64,000 bases of DNA from Microbacterium laevaniformans (GTDB taxonomy: Bacteria; Actinomycetota; Actinomycetes; Actinomycetales; Microbacteriaceae): contig NZ_JAFBCE010000001.1 of assembly GCF_016907555.1 (NCBI RefSeq), positions 2,294,001 to 2,358,000 on the forward strand, read 5' to 3'. The notes under the pieces were generated by a model. The model was not told the origin of the DNA, searched no databases, and was given only the letters and a program-made list of their open reading frames with translations. The stretch's first letter is position 1; each line of letters opens with the position of its first letter. Of the stretch, positions 1 to 8,945 are shown piece after piece. A program made the translations under genes and the position numbers.

Positions 1-631
1 CGCGCAGTCGCTGCCGGCGCAGCCGGAAGACGGGCATGAGGTCGCTGACGGCGTGCGTCGAGGTCGTGCCGTCGCCGAGCAGCAGTTCCACCCGGCCGCT
101 GCGCGGCGCGCCGAGACGGTCGAGCTGGTCGGCATATGCCGCCAACTGCATCAACGCGGTCACGCGTGCGTGGCGCGCGAGCTTGGTGTCCTGGACGACC
201 CACGGGTTCTCGGAGCCGTCGACGATGCGAGCGGGATCTTCGCGCACGAGGAAGTCGGCGAACCCGACGAACTCCGCGGTCGCGAACACCGCCTGATAGA
301 TGACCGCGACGGAGGGGTCGGCCAGCGCCGCCGACGTCGCCGCGACCGCGGCGGCGACCGCGACGGCATCCGACGATCGCGTCTCGGGCAGTTCGACGAC
401 ACGTCCGGGGTACTGCGCGCGGTACAGATCGAGCTGGCGCAGCTCGTGCTGCCTGCCGAGCCGACCGGCGCGCTCGAGGGTGAGGTCTTCGGGCTCGAGC
501 ACCGCCGGCACCCGTCCGAGCTTGGCGTCGATCGCGCGCAGCCACGCGAACTCACACTCGGCGGCTGCTTTCAGGTCGCTCGCACTCCAGACGATGCGCG
601 CGCCGTCGCCGGTGTCCTCGATGTATCGCAT
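1..631 (-). CDS. TM0106-type RecB-like nuclease, N-terminal part (cut by window edge)
   Basis: Only the first 210 codons lie in the window. The visible protein begins MRYIEDTGDGARIVWSASDL and carries the PD-(D/E)XK pattern of RecB-like nucleases: GFADFLVR near residue 137, then WVVQDTKLARHARVTALMQL near residues 153-172, where the D and the TK pair would be the metal and catalytic residues. This arrangement (nuclease domain first) matches the TM0106 family of putative RecB-like nucleases, whose members are about 1,100 aa and usually add helicase-like parts; that rest is outside the window. The ATG follows GGAAGGG, and TAGCGT at 656-651 is a plausible -10 box. It is divergent from nadE. The function in the cell is not established for the family. 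Confidence 0.75.
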   Translation of the reverse strand, partial: MRYIEDTGDGARIVWSASDLKAAAECEFAWLRAIDAKLGRVPAVLEPEDLTLERAGRLGRQHELRQLDLYRAQYPGRVVELPETRSSDAVAVAAAVAATSAALADPSVAVIYQAVFATAEFVGFADFLVREDPARIVDGSENPWVVQDTKLARHARVTALMQLAAYADQLDRLGAPRSGRVELLLGDGTTSTHAVSDLMPVFRLRRQRLR

Positions 632-706
632 GTCACCCTTCCGCCTCCGACGCTAGTCGGCGCCGCCGACATCGCCCAGCGCCGGTGCACCTGCCAGACT
701 GGAGGG

Positions 707-2776
707 GTGAGCGAGAACCTGCCGTTCGAGAGCGCCTACCGGCACGGGTTCGCCCGGGTCGCCGCGTGCACCATCACCGTCGCGATCGCCGACCCGGCGC
801 GAAACGCCGAGGCGGTCATCGATGCGGCCCGCGCGCTCAGCGACGACGCCGTCGCCGTCGCCGTCTTCCCGGAGCTCTGCCTGAGCGGATACGCCATCGA
901 CGACCTCGTCATGCAGGATGCCGTGCTCGACGCCGTCCACGCCGCGATCGGCACCCTGGTCTCGGCCTCGCACGATCTGCGGCCGCTGCTGGTCGTCGGC
1001 GCGCCGCTGCTGCTGGGCGCCCGCCTCTACAACTGCGCCGTCGTGATCCACCGCGGACGCGTGCTCGGCGTCGTCCCGAAGAGCTACCCGCTGACGTACC
1101 GCGAGTTCTACGAGGCCCGCTGGTATGCCGCGGGCGCCGGCGCGCCGGCGACCGCCGTCCTGGCCGGACAGCAGGTGCCCGTCGGCACCGATCTGCTGTT
1201 CGCCGCCGACGATGTGCCGGGCCTGGTCGTGCACGCAGAGGTGTGCGAAGACATGTGGGTGCCGGTCCCGCCGTCCTCCGCTGCGGCCCTCGCCGGCGCG
1301 ACGGTTCTCCTGAACCTCTCCGGCAGCCCCATCACCGTCGCACGGGCCGATGACCGTCACCTGCTCGCGAAGTCACAGTCGTTCCGCTGCAACGCCGTCT
1401 ACGCCTACGCGGCTGCGGGCCTGGGCGAGTCGACGAACGACGTGTCGTGGGACGGCCAGACGATGATCTACGAGTCCGGCGCCTTGTTGGCCGAGACCGA
1501 GCGCTTCCCGGACGGCCCGCGCAGCGCCATCGCCGACGTCGACCTCGACCGCATCCGCCAGGACCGGCTCCGGCAGGGGACGTTCGACGACAACCGACGC
1601 GCGGTCGCCCCGGCAGCGGCGCCGATGCGCATGGTGTCGTTCACGGTCGATCCCCCGGCATCCGACATCGGGCTGCGTCGCCCGCTCGACCGCTTCCCCT
1701 TCGTACCCGACGACCCGGCACGCCTCGACCAGGACTGCTACGAGGCGTTCAGCATCCAGGTGTCTGCGCTCGCGCAGCGGATGCGCGCCATCGGGTCACC
1801 CAAGCCCGTGATCGGCGTGTCCGGGGGGCTCGACTCGACCCACGCTCTTCTCGTGGTCGCCCGCGCGATGGACCGCATGGGTCGCCCGCGCAGCGACATC
1901 CTCGCCTACACGATGCCGGGCTTCGCGACGAGCGATCACACGAAGTCGAACGCCATCGCCCTCGCCGAGGCGATCGGCGCGTCGATCCAGACGATCGACA
2001 TCCGTCCCATGGCGACGGAGCTGCTGACGGGCATCGGCCACCCCTTCGCGAACGGCGAGCCCGTGTACGACGTGACGTTCGAGAACGTGCAGGCCGGGGC
2101 GCGCACCGACTTCCTGTTCCGACTCGCGAATCAGAACGGCGGATTCGTCGTGGGCACCTCCGACCTGTCGGAGCTCGCCCTGGGATGGGCCACCTACGGC
2201 GTCGGTGACCAGATGAGCCACTACGCGGTGAACGCCGGGGTGCCCAAGACTCTCATCCAGCACCTGATCCGATGGGTCATCGCCCACGCGGGCGAGGACG
2301 GCACGAGCCTGTCGGATGCGGCGAAGGCGGTGCTGCAGGCGGTGCTGGACACCGAGATCAGCCCCGAGCTGGTGCCCGCCGGCCAGGACGGCAAGGTGCA
2401 GTCGACCGAGGACACGATCGGACCCTACGCGTTGCACGATTTCGCGCTGCATCACGTGCTGCGCTACGGCTTCCGGCCGTCGAAGATCGTCTTCCTCGCG
2501 GAGCACGCATGGCGCGATGCGGATGCCGGGGCGTGGCCGCCGGGCTTCCCGGCATCCGACCGCTACGGCTACGACCGCGAGACGATCGTGCGCTGGCTGC
2601 GCGTCTTCCTGACGCGCTACTTCGGCTTCGCGCAGTTCAAGCGCACCGCGATCCCCAACGGCCCCAAGGTGCTCCCTTCGGGGTCGCTCTCGCCGCGCGG
2701 CGACTGGCGAGCGCCCAGCGACGGCAACGCCGCGGTGTGGCTCGCCGAGCTCGACCGCGCCTTCCCGTCCGCCTGA
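707..2776 (+). CDS. nadE: glutamine-dependent NAD+ synthetase
   Basis: This 689-aa enzyme makes NAD+ from deamido-NAD+, ATP and ammonia released from glutamine, in the cytoplasm. The N-terminal half is a nitrilase-type amidase with the Glu-Lys-Cys triad visible as E56 (FPELCLSGY), K125 (VVPKSYPLTYREFYE) and C180 (HAEVCEDMW). The C-terminal half is the ATP-dependent synthetase with the PP-loop SGGLDS at residues 372-377 and the FVVGTSDLSELALGW segment. The length matches the glutamine-hydrolysing family of about 680 aa. The reading frame is open far upstream, but the GTG at 707 is chosen because the family alignment begins there and CAGACT lies 6 nt before it, as in other leaderless genes here. 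The gene is divergent from the nuclease gene. Confidence 0.95.
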   Translation: MSENLPFESAYRHGFARVAACTITVAIADPARNAEAVIDAARALSDDAVAVAVFPELCLSGYAIDDLVMQDAVLDAVHAAIGTLVSASHDLRPLLVVGAPLLLGARLYNCAVVIHRGRVLGVVPKSYPLTYREFYEARWYAAGAGAPATAVLAGQQVPVGTDLLFAADDVPGLVVHAEVCEDMWVPVPPSSAAALAGATVLLNLSGSPITVARADDRHLLAKSQSFRCNAVYAYAAAGLGESTNDVSWDGQTMIYESGALLAETERFPDGPRSAIADVDLDRIRQDRLRQGTFDDNRRAVAPAAAPMRMVSFTVDPPASDIGLRRPLDRFPFVPDDPARLDQDCYEAFSIQVSALAQRMRAIGSPKPVIGVSGGLDSTHALLVVARAMDRMGRPRSDILAYTMPGFATSDHTKSNAIALAEAIGASIQTIDIRPMATELLTGIGHPFANGEPVYDVTFENVQAGARTDFLFRLANQNGGFVVGTSDLSELALGWATYGVGDQMSHYAVNAGVPKTLIQHLIRWVIAHAGEDGTSLSDAAKAVLQAVLDTEISPELVPAGQDGKVQSTEDTIGPYALHDFALHHVLRYGFRPSKIVFLAEHAWRDADAGAWPPGFPASDRYGYDRETIVRWLRVFLTRYFGFAQFKRTAIPNGPKVLPSGSLSPRGDWRAPSDGNAAVWLAELDRAFPSA

Positions 2777-2871
2777 GCTCACCCTCACCTCGCGCCCCGC
2801 GGCGTTCGTCCGTCCGCTCTGGTCGATTCACCCTGTCGGATGCGGCAGCAAGGGACGGATGAACACGGGAT

Positions 2872-3459
2872 TCAGGCCGCGGGAAGCGTTCCGATCGCGA
2901 TCGTGATCACCCAGCTGTCGCGCGAGGCGTCCACGAGCGTGTACTTCATGTTGCGGTCCGGGATCCACCCCTTCAGCCGCCCCATGTCCAGCCGCACGTT
3001 GTCGGGTGCGACGCGCACCCCGCGACCGTCGGCCTCCAGCACCGCCTGCACCCGCACCCAGTGCTGGAGCAGGTCGGGGATGTTGTTCGGGTCGAACAGG
3101 TGCGAGTGCTTCTGCATGAAGCGGATGTCGGCGGGTTCCGGTGTCATGTCGCGGATGTCGATACCCAGCGGAAGGCCCGGGTCGCAGATGGCGACGATCG
3201 TGGCGGCACGGAAGCTCGCCGTCACGATCGCGATCGGCAGTTCCTCACCGTCGCGCGAGGCGATCAGGCGCGTGTGGTAGCCGAAGCCGCGCGGCGCCTC
3301 GCGCTCGATGCGAATGTCGTTCACGTCGCAGCCGAGGCGAGCGGCGATGAGCTCCTTCGCGAGAATGCGGCGACGATCGTGCACGGTCGTGGCCGGGTCC
3401 CAGCCGAGTCGCGCGGCCACGGAGGGCGGAGTGTCGAGCAGAACCGAAGTGAGTGTCAT
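2872..3459 (-). CDS. 4'-phosphopantetheinyl transferase-like protein, degenerate active site
   Basis: This 195-aa protein resembles the single-domain half of Sfp/AcpS-type phosphopantetheinyl transferases. The metal-binding GIDIRDM motif is near residue 110 and an equivalent of the W..KEA helix near residue 142 reads WVRVQAVLEADGRG. In active enzymes the helix has a conserved Lys-Glu-Ala; here it is Val-Gln-Ala-Val, so transferase activity is doubtful. The ATG at 3459 is preferred over a longer frame because AAAGGGA lies upstream. A perfect inverted repeat with 8-bp arms (3519-3537) sits about 60 bp upstream. No polyketide or fatty acid gene is nearby, so its substrate cannot be guessed. Confidence 0.6.
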   Translation of the reverse strand: MTLTSVLLDTPPSVAARLGWDPATTVHDRRRILAKELIAARLGCDVNDIRIEREAPRGFGYHTRLIASRDGEELPIAIVTASFRAATIVAICDPGLPLGIDIRDMTPEPADIRFMQKHSHLFDPNNIPDLLQHWVRVQAVLEADGRGVRVAPDNVRLDMGRLKGWIPDRNMKYTLVDASRDSWVITIAIGTLPAA

Positions 3460-3518
3460 GGCGTCCCTTTCATCGGGCGTCCCACCGCGTGCTCGCACCG
3501 GCGGGATGCCGCGTACTC

Positions 3519-3537
3519 CCATCCTGTCTCAGGATGG
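3519..3537. promoter_or_regulatory. inverted repeat, possible operator of the PPTase-like gene
   Basis: CCATCCTG-TCT-CAGGATGG is a perfect 8-bp inverted repeat with a 3-nt centre. It lies between the PPTase-like gene on the minus strand and the membrane-protein gene on the plus strand, about 60 bp from the first start codon. There is no T-run, so a repressor operator is more likely than a terminator. The regulator is unknown. Confidence 0.35.
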
Positions 3538-3610
3538 CATGGCACGGTCACCGGATGCGACGTGAGAAACGTCGCGGACAGCTCACCGGGAACAAAGTCA
3601 CAGTGAGTCG

Positions 3611-3616
3611 ATAGGG
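3611..3616 (+). promoter_or_regulatory. -10 box for the Pro-rich membrane protein gene
   Basis: TAGGGT within GATAGGGTCGAC fits the -10 pattern seen across this window. It would start a transcript near 3623 with a leader of roughly 68 nt ending in the GGAAGAG ribosome binding site of the downstream gene. The -35 region is not distinctive. Confidence 0.35.
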
Positions 3617-3690
3617 TCGACATACCGCCGCCACGCCGACGTCCTTTGGACGAGGCCGCGCGATGTTCGGACACGACGAAGGAAGAGCAG

Positions 3691-4659
3691 ATGTCGACAC
3701 CCCCGCCCACGAATCCTCAGGATCCGGACGGCTCGGCCGCCGACGGCTCCGACGCGGTCGCTCCCGACGCTGTAGACTCCACCCCCACCGAGGTCTACCC
3801 GCCCGCAGCCCCGCCCACCCCGCCCGCTCCGACCGGCGGCGACGGGGATGCGTACGTCGCACCGACGGCACCGCCGCTGCCACCCGTGCCCGGGCAAGCC
3901 AGCGCGCCCAACGGGGCACCGACCGTCCCCTACGGCGCGCCGACCCCGCCGTACGTGGCGCCCGCGGGCCCACCGGTGCCCGACACGAGGTCGAAGGCCA
4001 TCGCGTGGACGGCGCTCGGGCTCGCCGCCGGCGGCACGCTCCTCAGCATCATCGGCATCGTGCCGGTGCCGTGGGTGGGTCTGGTGGCCGTGCTGATCGG
4101 CGGCCTGCTCCTGCTGGCGGGCTTCATCTTCTCCATCGTCGGGCTCGCGGGCCAGCGCTACGGCGGAAAGCCCCTCAGCATCACGGCGCTCGTGTTGTCG
4201 CTGGTGGGCGCGACGATCGGCTCTTTCGCTCTCATCTGGTCGATCATCCTCGTCGGCGTCTCTTCGGCGGGCTCATCGATCGACGAGATGATGAGCACGC
4301 CGAGCCCCGTCCCCTCCGTCGAAGTCAGCCCCGGCGACATCCTGCCCGGAGAGGGCGACGATTCTGCGACACCGACGGAGTCGGCGGAGCAGCAGGAGTT
4401 CATCGCGGATGTCCGCCCGAAGGTCAACCAGATCCTCGGGGAGGTCGACCCGACGGCGACGCCCGAGATCATCGAGCAGGTCCTCCCCGACGAGACGCTG
4501 ATCCTCATCGGCGAGACGCTGCTCACGACCGGTGAGGCGGGAATCGACGACCTCGTGCAGCAGACGATCACCAGCGTGGGAGCCGATGAGAGCTCCGCCG
4601 ACATGCTGCGAACGCTCTACGGCGAGATCCTGACCTCGGCGCGGGTCTACCTGCAGTAG
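3691..4659 (+). CDS. Pro-rich N-terminus, multi-pass membrane protein (DUF4190-like)
   Basis: This 322-aa protein starts with about 100 residues of Pro/Ala/Thr-rich, presumably disordered sequence. Three or four hydrophobic helices follow between about residues 108 and 195 (AWTALGLAAGGTLLSIIGIV and following), then an acidic 120-residue extracytoplasmic-looking tail. The layout resembles actinobacterial DUF4190-type membrane proteins of unknown function. The ATG at 3691 has GGAAGAG seven bases upstream; a longer frame from 3646 lacks a good site. The stop codon lies one base from the convergent sbcC stop. No enzymatic motif is visible. Confidence 0.75.
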   Translation: MSTPPPTNPQDPDGSAADGSDAVAPDAVDSTPTEVYPPAAPPTPPAPTGGDGDAYVAPTAPPLPPVPGQASAPNGAPTVPYGAPTPPYVAPAGPPVPDTRSKAIAWTALGLAAGGTLLSIIGIVPVPWVGLVAVLIGGLLLLAGFIFSIVGLAGQRYGGKPLSITALVLSLVGATIGSFALIWSIILVGVSSAGSSIDEMMSTPSPVPSVEVSPGDILPGEGDDSATPTESAEQQEFIADVRPKVNQILGEVDPTATPEIIEQVLPDETLILIGETLLTTGEAGIDDLVQQTITSVGADESSADMLRTLYGEILTSARVYLQ

Positions 4660-4660
4660 G

Positions 4661-7600
4661 TCAGCGCGCCCGCTCGACAACGGGGGCTCGGACGGCATCC
4701 TGACGGATGACGCTCGGGCCCTCCGGCGTCGATGCGACCTGCAGCTGCGCCGGCAGCTGCTCCTTCATGGCCTCGACGTGGCTGATGACACCGACGGTGC
4801 GTCCGCCGGTGCGCAGGTCGTCGAGGGTCCGCAGCGCCAGCTCGAGCGTCTCGGGGTCGAGGGAACCGAACCCTTCGTCGACGAAGAGCGTGTCCAGACG
4901 GATGCCGCCGGCCCGGGCCGTGACGACCTCGCCGAGACCCAGCGCGAGGGCGAGCGAGGCGAGGAAGGTCTCGCCGCCCGACAGGGACTGCGGCGGACGC
5001 AGCCGGCCGGTGTGGGCGTCGAGCACGTCGATTCCCAGGCCCGACGCGCGCCCCCGTGCGGCACGGGCGTCGGAGTGGTGCAGGGTGTAGCGCCCCGATG
5101 ACATCTCCGCCAGCCGGACGTTGGCGGCCGCGACGATCTCCTCCAGCTCAGCGGCCAGCACGAAGGTCTCGAGGTCCATCCGCATCGTGTTCGGCGCCCG
5201 CCCGGCCACACTGTCAGCCAGACGGATCACCCCGGCGGTCTCGTCGGCGCTCTCCTGCACCGCCGCCAGCGCCTGGTCGACCTGCTGCAGCAGGTCATCG
5301 AGCGCCTCAGCCGTGCGAACGGCTCCGGCGTGCGCGGAGATCGTCTCGGTGCGGGCGATATCGGCGACCTCGACCGTGTGGCGGGAGGCGTCGACATCGC
5401 CGGCGGAGGCGTCATCGCCGCCGGCATCGAGTTCGAGTTCGAACAGTCGCGAACGCGTCGCCGACAGCTGTGCCGCATGGTCGGCGATCACGATGTCGAT
5501 CGCCTCGATCTCCTCCTCGGAGATGAGCGCCGCCCGCGCGGCGTCGAGATCGTCGAATCCGGAGGCCGCGAGCCGCGTGTCGAGCTCATGCCGCGCGTCG
5601 CGGTGCGCACGCGCGCGCTCATCGCGTGCGGCGTCCGCCGCGACGACCGCGCGCGCCCGGTCACGCTCCGCCGCGACCGCAGCGATCCGCGCTGCAACGG
5701 TCGAGAACGGCCCGAGTGCGGCGGTCACGACTTTCTCGAGCCGCGAGATGTCAGACTCGGCCGCGCGGGCACGCTCGCGCGTCGTCGCGAGCTGTTCGAC
5801 GCAGGCCGCACGCCGCTCGTCATCGGCCGCCGCGGCCTGATCGGCGGCGGCCCGGCGCTGCGAGAGCAGGGCGAGGGCCGCGGCCGCGCGCGCGGCTTCG
5901 GACTGCGCCACGGCCGCCGCGGCGAGCCGGTGCTCGGCCGTCGCGCTGTCGAGTCCTCCGGCGGCGATGCGGGCCTCGGCGAGAGCATCGCGCGCGAGCG
6001 CCGCGCGCTCGCGCGCGTCGACGTCGGCGGCGGAGGCGTCGTCTCGCGCGCGCTCGGCCGCAGCCAGCAGCTCATCGGTGACGGGGTCGTCGGCGGGCGG
6101 CGAGGGGTGCGGGTGGTCGACGGAGCCGCACACCGGGCAGAGTTCCCCGGGCACGAGAGAGGCGGCGAGCTCGCCCGCGACACCGGCAACGCGTCGACGC
6201 AGCAGCGCGCCGAGCGCGGACGAGGCGGCCTCGGAGTCCGCCACCGCCGCTGCATACGCCGCTTCGGCCGCGGTGAGCGCGGCCGAGAGATCGTCGGCAC
6301 GGCGCGCGGCGGCGACGTTCTCGCGCAGACGTACGTGTTCGGCCCGCAGATCCTCCAGACGCGTCGCACGCATCGACAGGTCGGCGATCTCGGCGTCGAT
6401 CTCCGCGCGTTCGGCGGGGCGGGCGGCACGGCGGGCGTCGATCTCAGCGAGGTCGTCCTGCAGCGTCGCGATCGTCGCGACCGCGGTCTCGTGCTCGACA
6501 CGACGCGCGACGAGGTCCCGCTCCTGGGCGGCGGCGATCTCCCACCGGGCGAGGTCACCGGTGAGCTGCTCGACCGCGTGAGCGGCGTCGATCGAGACGT
6601 CGGCGCCACCCGCACGCCACCGGTCCCGTGCCGCCGCCGCGTCGTCCGCCGCCGCCAGGGCAGCACGCTCGGCTCGCTCGAGCGTGTCGAGAGGGGCGCG
6701 CAGCACCGCGGCGGCACGCCCGCCATCCAGCCGGCGGCGCGCACGTGCGATGTCGTCGGCGCGGGCCTCGAGTTCACCGAGGCGGTGGCGCAGCGTCTGT
6801 CGCTCCTGCGCGCGCGCCGCGGCGGCCACGACCGCGGCGTGCGCAGCGGCCGCGGCGGCGAAACGCTCCTCGGTCGCCGTGCGCGCGAACTCCGCCTGTT
6901 CGACGCGGTACCGCGCGCGGCGGTGCGCCCGCGCGAGATCCTCGCGACGGGTCGCCACGGGCGCCGGCGCGGGATCCGCGCGCCGCGGGTCGGGGTGCGC
7001 TGCAAGCTCCGATCCGCCCGCGTGCTCGTCAGCGTGGTCGCCGGCCCCGTCCTGCGCCTCGCGGATATCGAGATCGTGAGCTCGGGCCAGCCTCTCACCC
7101 TCCTCGAGGAGCGTGCGCGCACGCGAGTCGACAGCGGCCAGAGCCGTCTCCGCCTCTCGGCGCCGGCTATCGAGCTCATCACGGTACTGCTCGAATCGAC
7201 GCGTACCGAAGAGCGTGCGCAGCAGGCCCTGGCGCTCCTCACCGGAGGCGAGCAGAAACCGCGAGAACTTGTTCTGCGCCAGAAGGATCACCTGCTGGAA
7301 CTGCTGCGCGTTCAGACCGAGGATCTCGCCGAGAGCCTCGCCGACCGTGCGCGGTTTCGCCGCGCGCCCGACCCATCTTCCCTCGACCAGCTCCTCCAGC
7401 TCCGCCCGCGGCGGCTCCGTCGTCAATCCGCCCCCGCGCTTGGCGGGGCGGTCGTATTCCGGCGCCCGCGTCACGCGCCAGCGTCGCGCGCCGACGGTGA
7501 ACTCCAATCGCACCTCGGTCGGGTCGGAGAGATCCGCGTGGTCGCTGCGCAGACGCTTCTCCCCGCCGTCGTAGCGGGGCACGCTGCCATACAGGGCGAA

Positions 7601-7747
7601 GCTGACCCCGTCGAGAATGCTCGATTTGCCGGTGCCGGTGCGCCCGGAGATCAGGAAGAGTCCGTCGGCATCGAACGCGTCGAAGTCGACGACCTGCGTG
7701 TCACGGAAGGGCCCGAAGCCGGTGAGCTCCAAACGGTGGAGCTTCAT
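4661..7747 (-). CDS. sbcC: nuclease SbcCD subunit C (SMC-like ATPase)
   Basis: This 1028-aa protein is the ATPase arm of the SbcCD (Mre11-Rad50-like) complex, which opens DNA hairpins and trims blocked ends. Walker A is ISGRTGTGKSSILDG near residue 40, followed by the QFQQVILLAQNKFSRFL stretch. Long Ala/Arg-rich coiled coils flank the zinc hook CPVCG near residue 535, in the middle as expected. The signature LSGGETFLASLALALG and Walker B DTLFVDEGFGSLD are at the C-terminal end. The ATG overlaps the stop of sbcD (ATGA), so the two are translationally coupled. The length is normal for the family. Confidence 0.96.
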   Translation of the reverse strand: MKLHRLELTGFGPFRDTQVVDFDAFDADGLFLISGRTGTGKSSILDGVSFALYGSVPRYDGGEKRLRSDHADLSDPTEVRLEFTVGARRWRVTRAPEYDRPAKRGGGLTTEPPRAELEELVEGRWVGRAAKPRTVGEALGEILGLNAQQFQQVILLAQNKFSRFLLASGEERQGLLRTLFGTRRFEQYRDELDSRRREAETALAAVDSRARTLLEEGERLARAHDLDIREAQDGAGDHADEHAGGSELAAHPDPRRADPAPAPVATRREDLARAHRRARYRVEQAEFARTATEERFAAAAAAHAAVVAAAARAQERQTLRHRLGELEARADDIARARRRLDGGRAAAVLRAPLDTLERAERAALAAADDAAAARDRWRAGGADVSIDAAHAVEQLTGDLARWEIAAAQERDLVARRVEHETAVATIATLQDDLAEIDARRAARPAERAEIDAEIADLSMRATRLEDLRAEHVRLRENVAAARRADDLSAALTAAEAAYAAAVADSEAASSALGALLRRRVAGVAGELAASLVPGELCPVCGSVDHPHPSPPADDPVTDELLAAAERARDDASAADVDARERAALARDALAEARIAAGGLDSATAEHRLAAAAVAQSEAARAAAALALLSQRRAAADQAAAADDERRAACVEQLATTRERARAAESDISRLEKVVTAALGPFSTVAARIAAVAAERDRARAVVAADAARDERARAHRDARHELDTRLAASGFDDLDAARAALISEEEIEAIDIVIADHAAQLSATRSRLFELELDAGGDDASAGDVDASRHTVEVADIARTETISAHAGAVRTAEALDDLLQQVDQALAAVQESADETAGVIRLADSVAGRAPNTMRMDLETFVLAAELEEIVAAANVRLAEMSSGRYTLHHSDARAARGRASGLGIDVLDAHTGRLRPPQSLSGGETFLASLALALGLGEVVTARAGGIRLDTLFVDEGFGSLDPETLELALRTLDDLRTGGRTVGVISHVEAMKEQLPAQLQVASTPEGPSVIRQDAVRAPVVERAR

Positions 7748-8892
7748 GCCAACGCCTCGACGACGACGCGCTCCTCGAGCACGTCACGCAGCACCTCGCG
7801 CTCTCGCTCCGTCAGCCCCTCGCCGTCACGCACATGTGACAGGAACGCATCGAACAGCTCGAGGTCGCTGCGTGCGGCCCGGACACGATCGGTGTAGCCC
7901 CGCCCATCGCTGTGGCGTGCGACGTCCGGCACGTGCACGACCTTGGCGCAGTACGGAAAGCGCTGCTGCAGCCGTCGCAGCGGATCGCGCACCGGAAGAT
8001 CATCGGTGTATTCGACGCTGACCCACGCGTCGCGAGCATCGTCGGACGAGGTCGCGGCCAGGATCTCCTCGAACGGCCCGCGCAGGGTGACGAGGCGTCG
8101 AGGAACCGGCAGCTCGACCCACACCGCCTCCGACGCTCCCTCGGCATCCATCTCGATGAGCCACGACCCGCGCGGCTTGTGCCCTTCACCGAAGCTGTAG
8201 TGCAGCGGCGCGCCGGCGTAGCGCACATGCTCAGCCAGCTTCTGGCGACCGTGGATGTGACCGAGGGCGACGTAGTCCACACCGTCGAAGGCAGACAGGG
8301 GCACGACATCGAGACCGCCCTGCTGGATATCGCGCTCGAGGTGCGGGGTGGGCTCGACGCCGGCCGCGAAGCAGTGCGCGATCGCCACCGTCCGTCCGCC
8401 GCGGGAGGCATGATCAGCGCGGACGAGGTCCATCGCGCGGCCGACCGCATCGGCCTGCGTACGCACCCCGGGCCACACCGCACGCACGAGCGCGGGTTCG
8501 AGGTAAGGGATGCCGTAGAAGTGCACCGGACCGTGCTCGTCCGACACCGTGATCGGCTCGCCGATCGCCGCCGGGTCGGTGCGCACGTGGATGCCGTCGC
8601 GCAGCAGCGCCGCCTGGAAGCCGAGCCGCGCCGCGGAGTCGTGGTTGCCGCTGGTGACGATGACCTGCGCGCCGGTGTCGGCCAGTGCCCGCAGCGTCTC
8701 GGACAGCAGCGTGTAGCAGGCGGCGGCCGGCGTCGCGGAATCGAAGACGTCGCCGGCCACGATGACGACGTCGACCGCGTGGGTGCGGACCTGTTCGGTG
8801 AGCGTCTCGAGCACACCCCGCAGCGCATCGAGCGTGGAATGACCGTGGAAGGTCCGCCCGATGTGCCAGTCGGAGGTATGCAGGATGCGCAT
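7744..8892 (-). CDS. sbcD: nuclease SbcCD subunit D (exonuclease)
   Basis: This 382-aa calcineurin-like metallophosphoesterase is the nuclease partner of SbcC. The metal-binding signatures are in order: LHTSDWHIGRTFHG near residue 4, VAGDVFD near residue 44, TSGNHDS near residue 85 and ALGHIHG near residue 200. The frame is open for another 518 codons upstream, but the family starts at MRILHTSDWHIG. TACCGT (8904-8899) followed by six bases and the ATG gives a leaderless start. It is the first gene of the sbcDC operon and overlaps sbcC by 4 bp. Confidence 0.96.
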   Translation of the reverse strand: MRILHTSDWHIGRTFHGHSTLDALRGVLETLTEQVRTHAVDVVIVAGDVFDSATPAAACYTLLSETLRALADTGAQVIVTSGNHDSAARLGFQAALLRDGIHVRTDPAAIGEPITVSDEHGPVHFYGIPYLEPALVRAVWPGVRTQADAVGRAMDLVRADHASRGGRTVAIAHCFAAGVEPTPHLERDIQQGGLDVVPLSAFDGVDYVALGHIHGRQKLAEHVRYAGAPLHYSFGEGHKPRGSWLIEMDAEGASEAVWVELPVPRRLVTLRGPFEEILAATSSDDARDAWVSVEYTDDLPVRDPLRRLQQRFPYCAKVVHVPDVARHSDGRGYTDRVRAARSDLELFDAFLSHVRDGEGLTEREREVLRDVLEERVVVEALA

Positions 8893-8945
8893 GGCTCCAC
8901 GGTAGGCGCAGCCGCCGACATCGCACGGAAGGCCCGCGGGTGGGC

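Noticed and set aside
5330..7897. 855-codon open frame opposite sbcC and the end of sbcD
   Set aside because: It is Arg/Gly-rich low-complexity translation caused by high GC, and the opposite frames encode clear SbcC and SbcD motifs.
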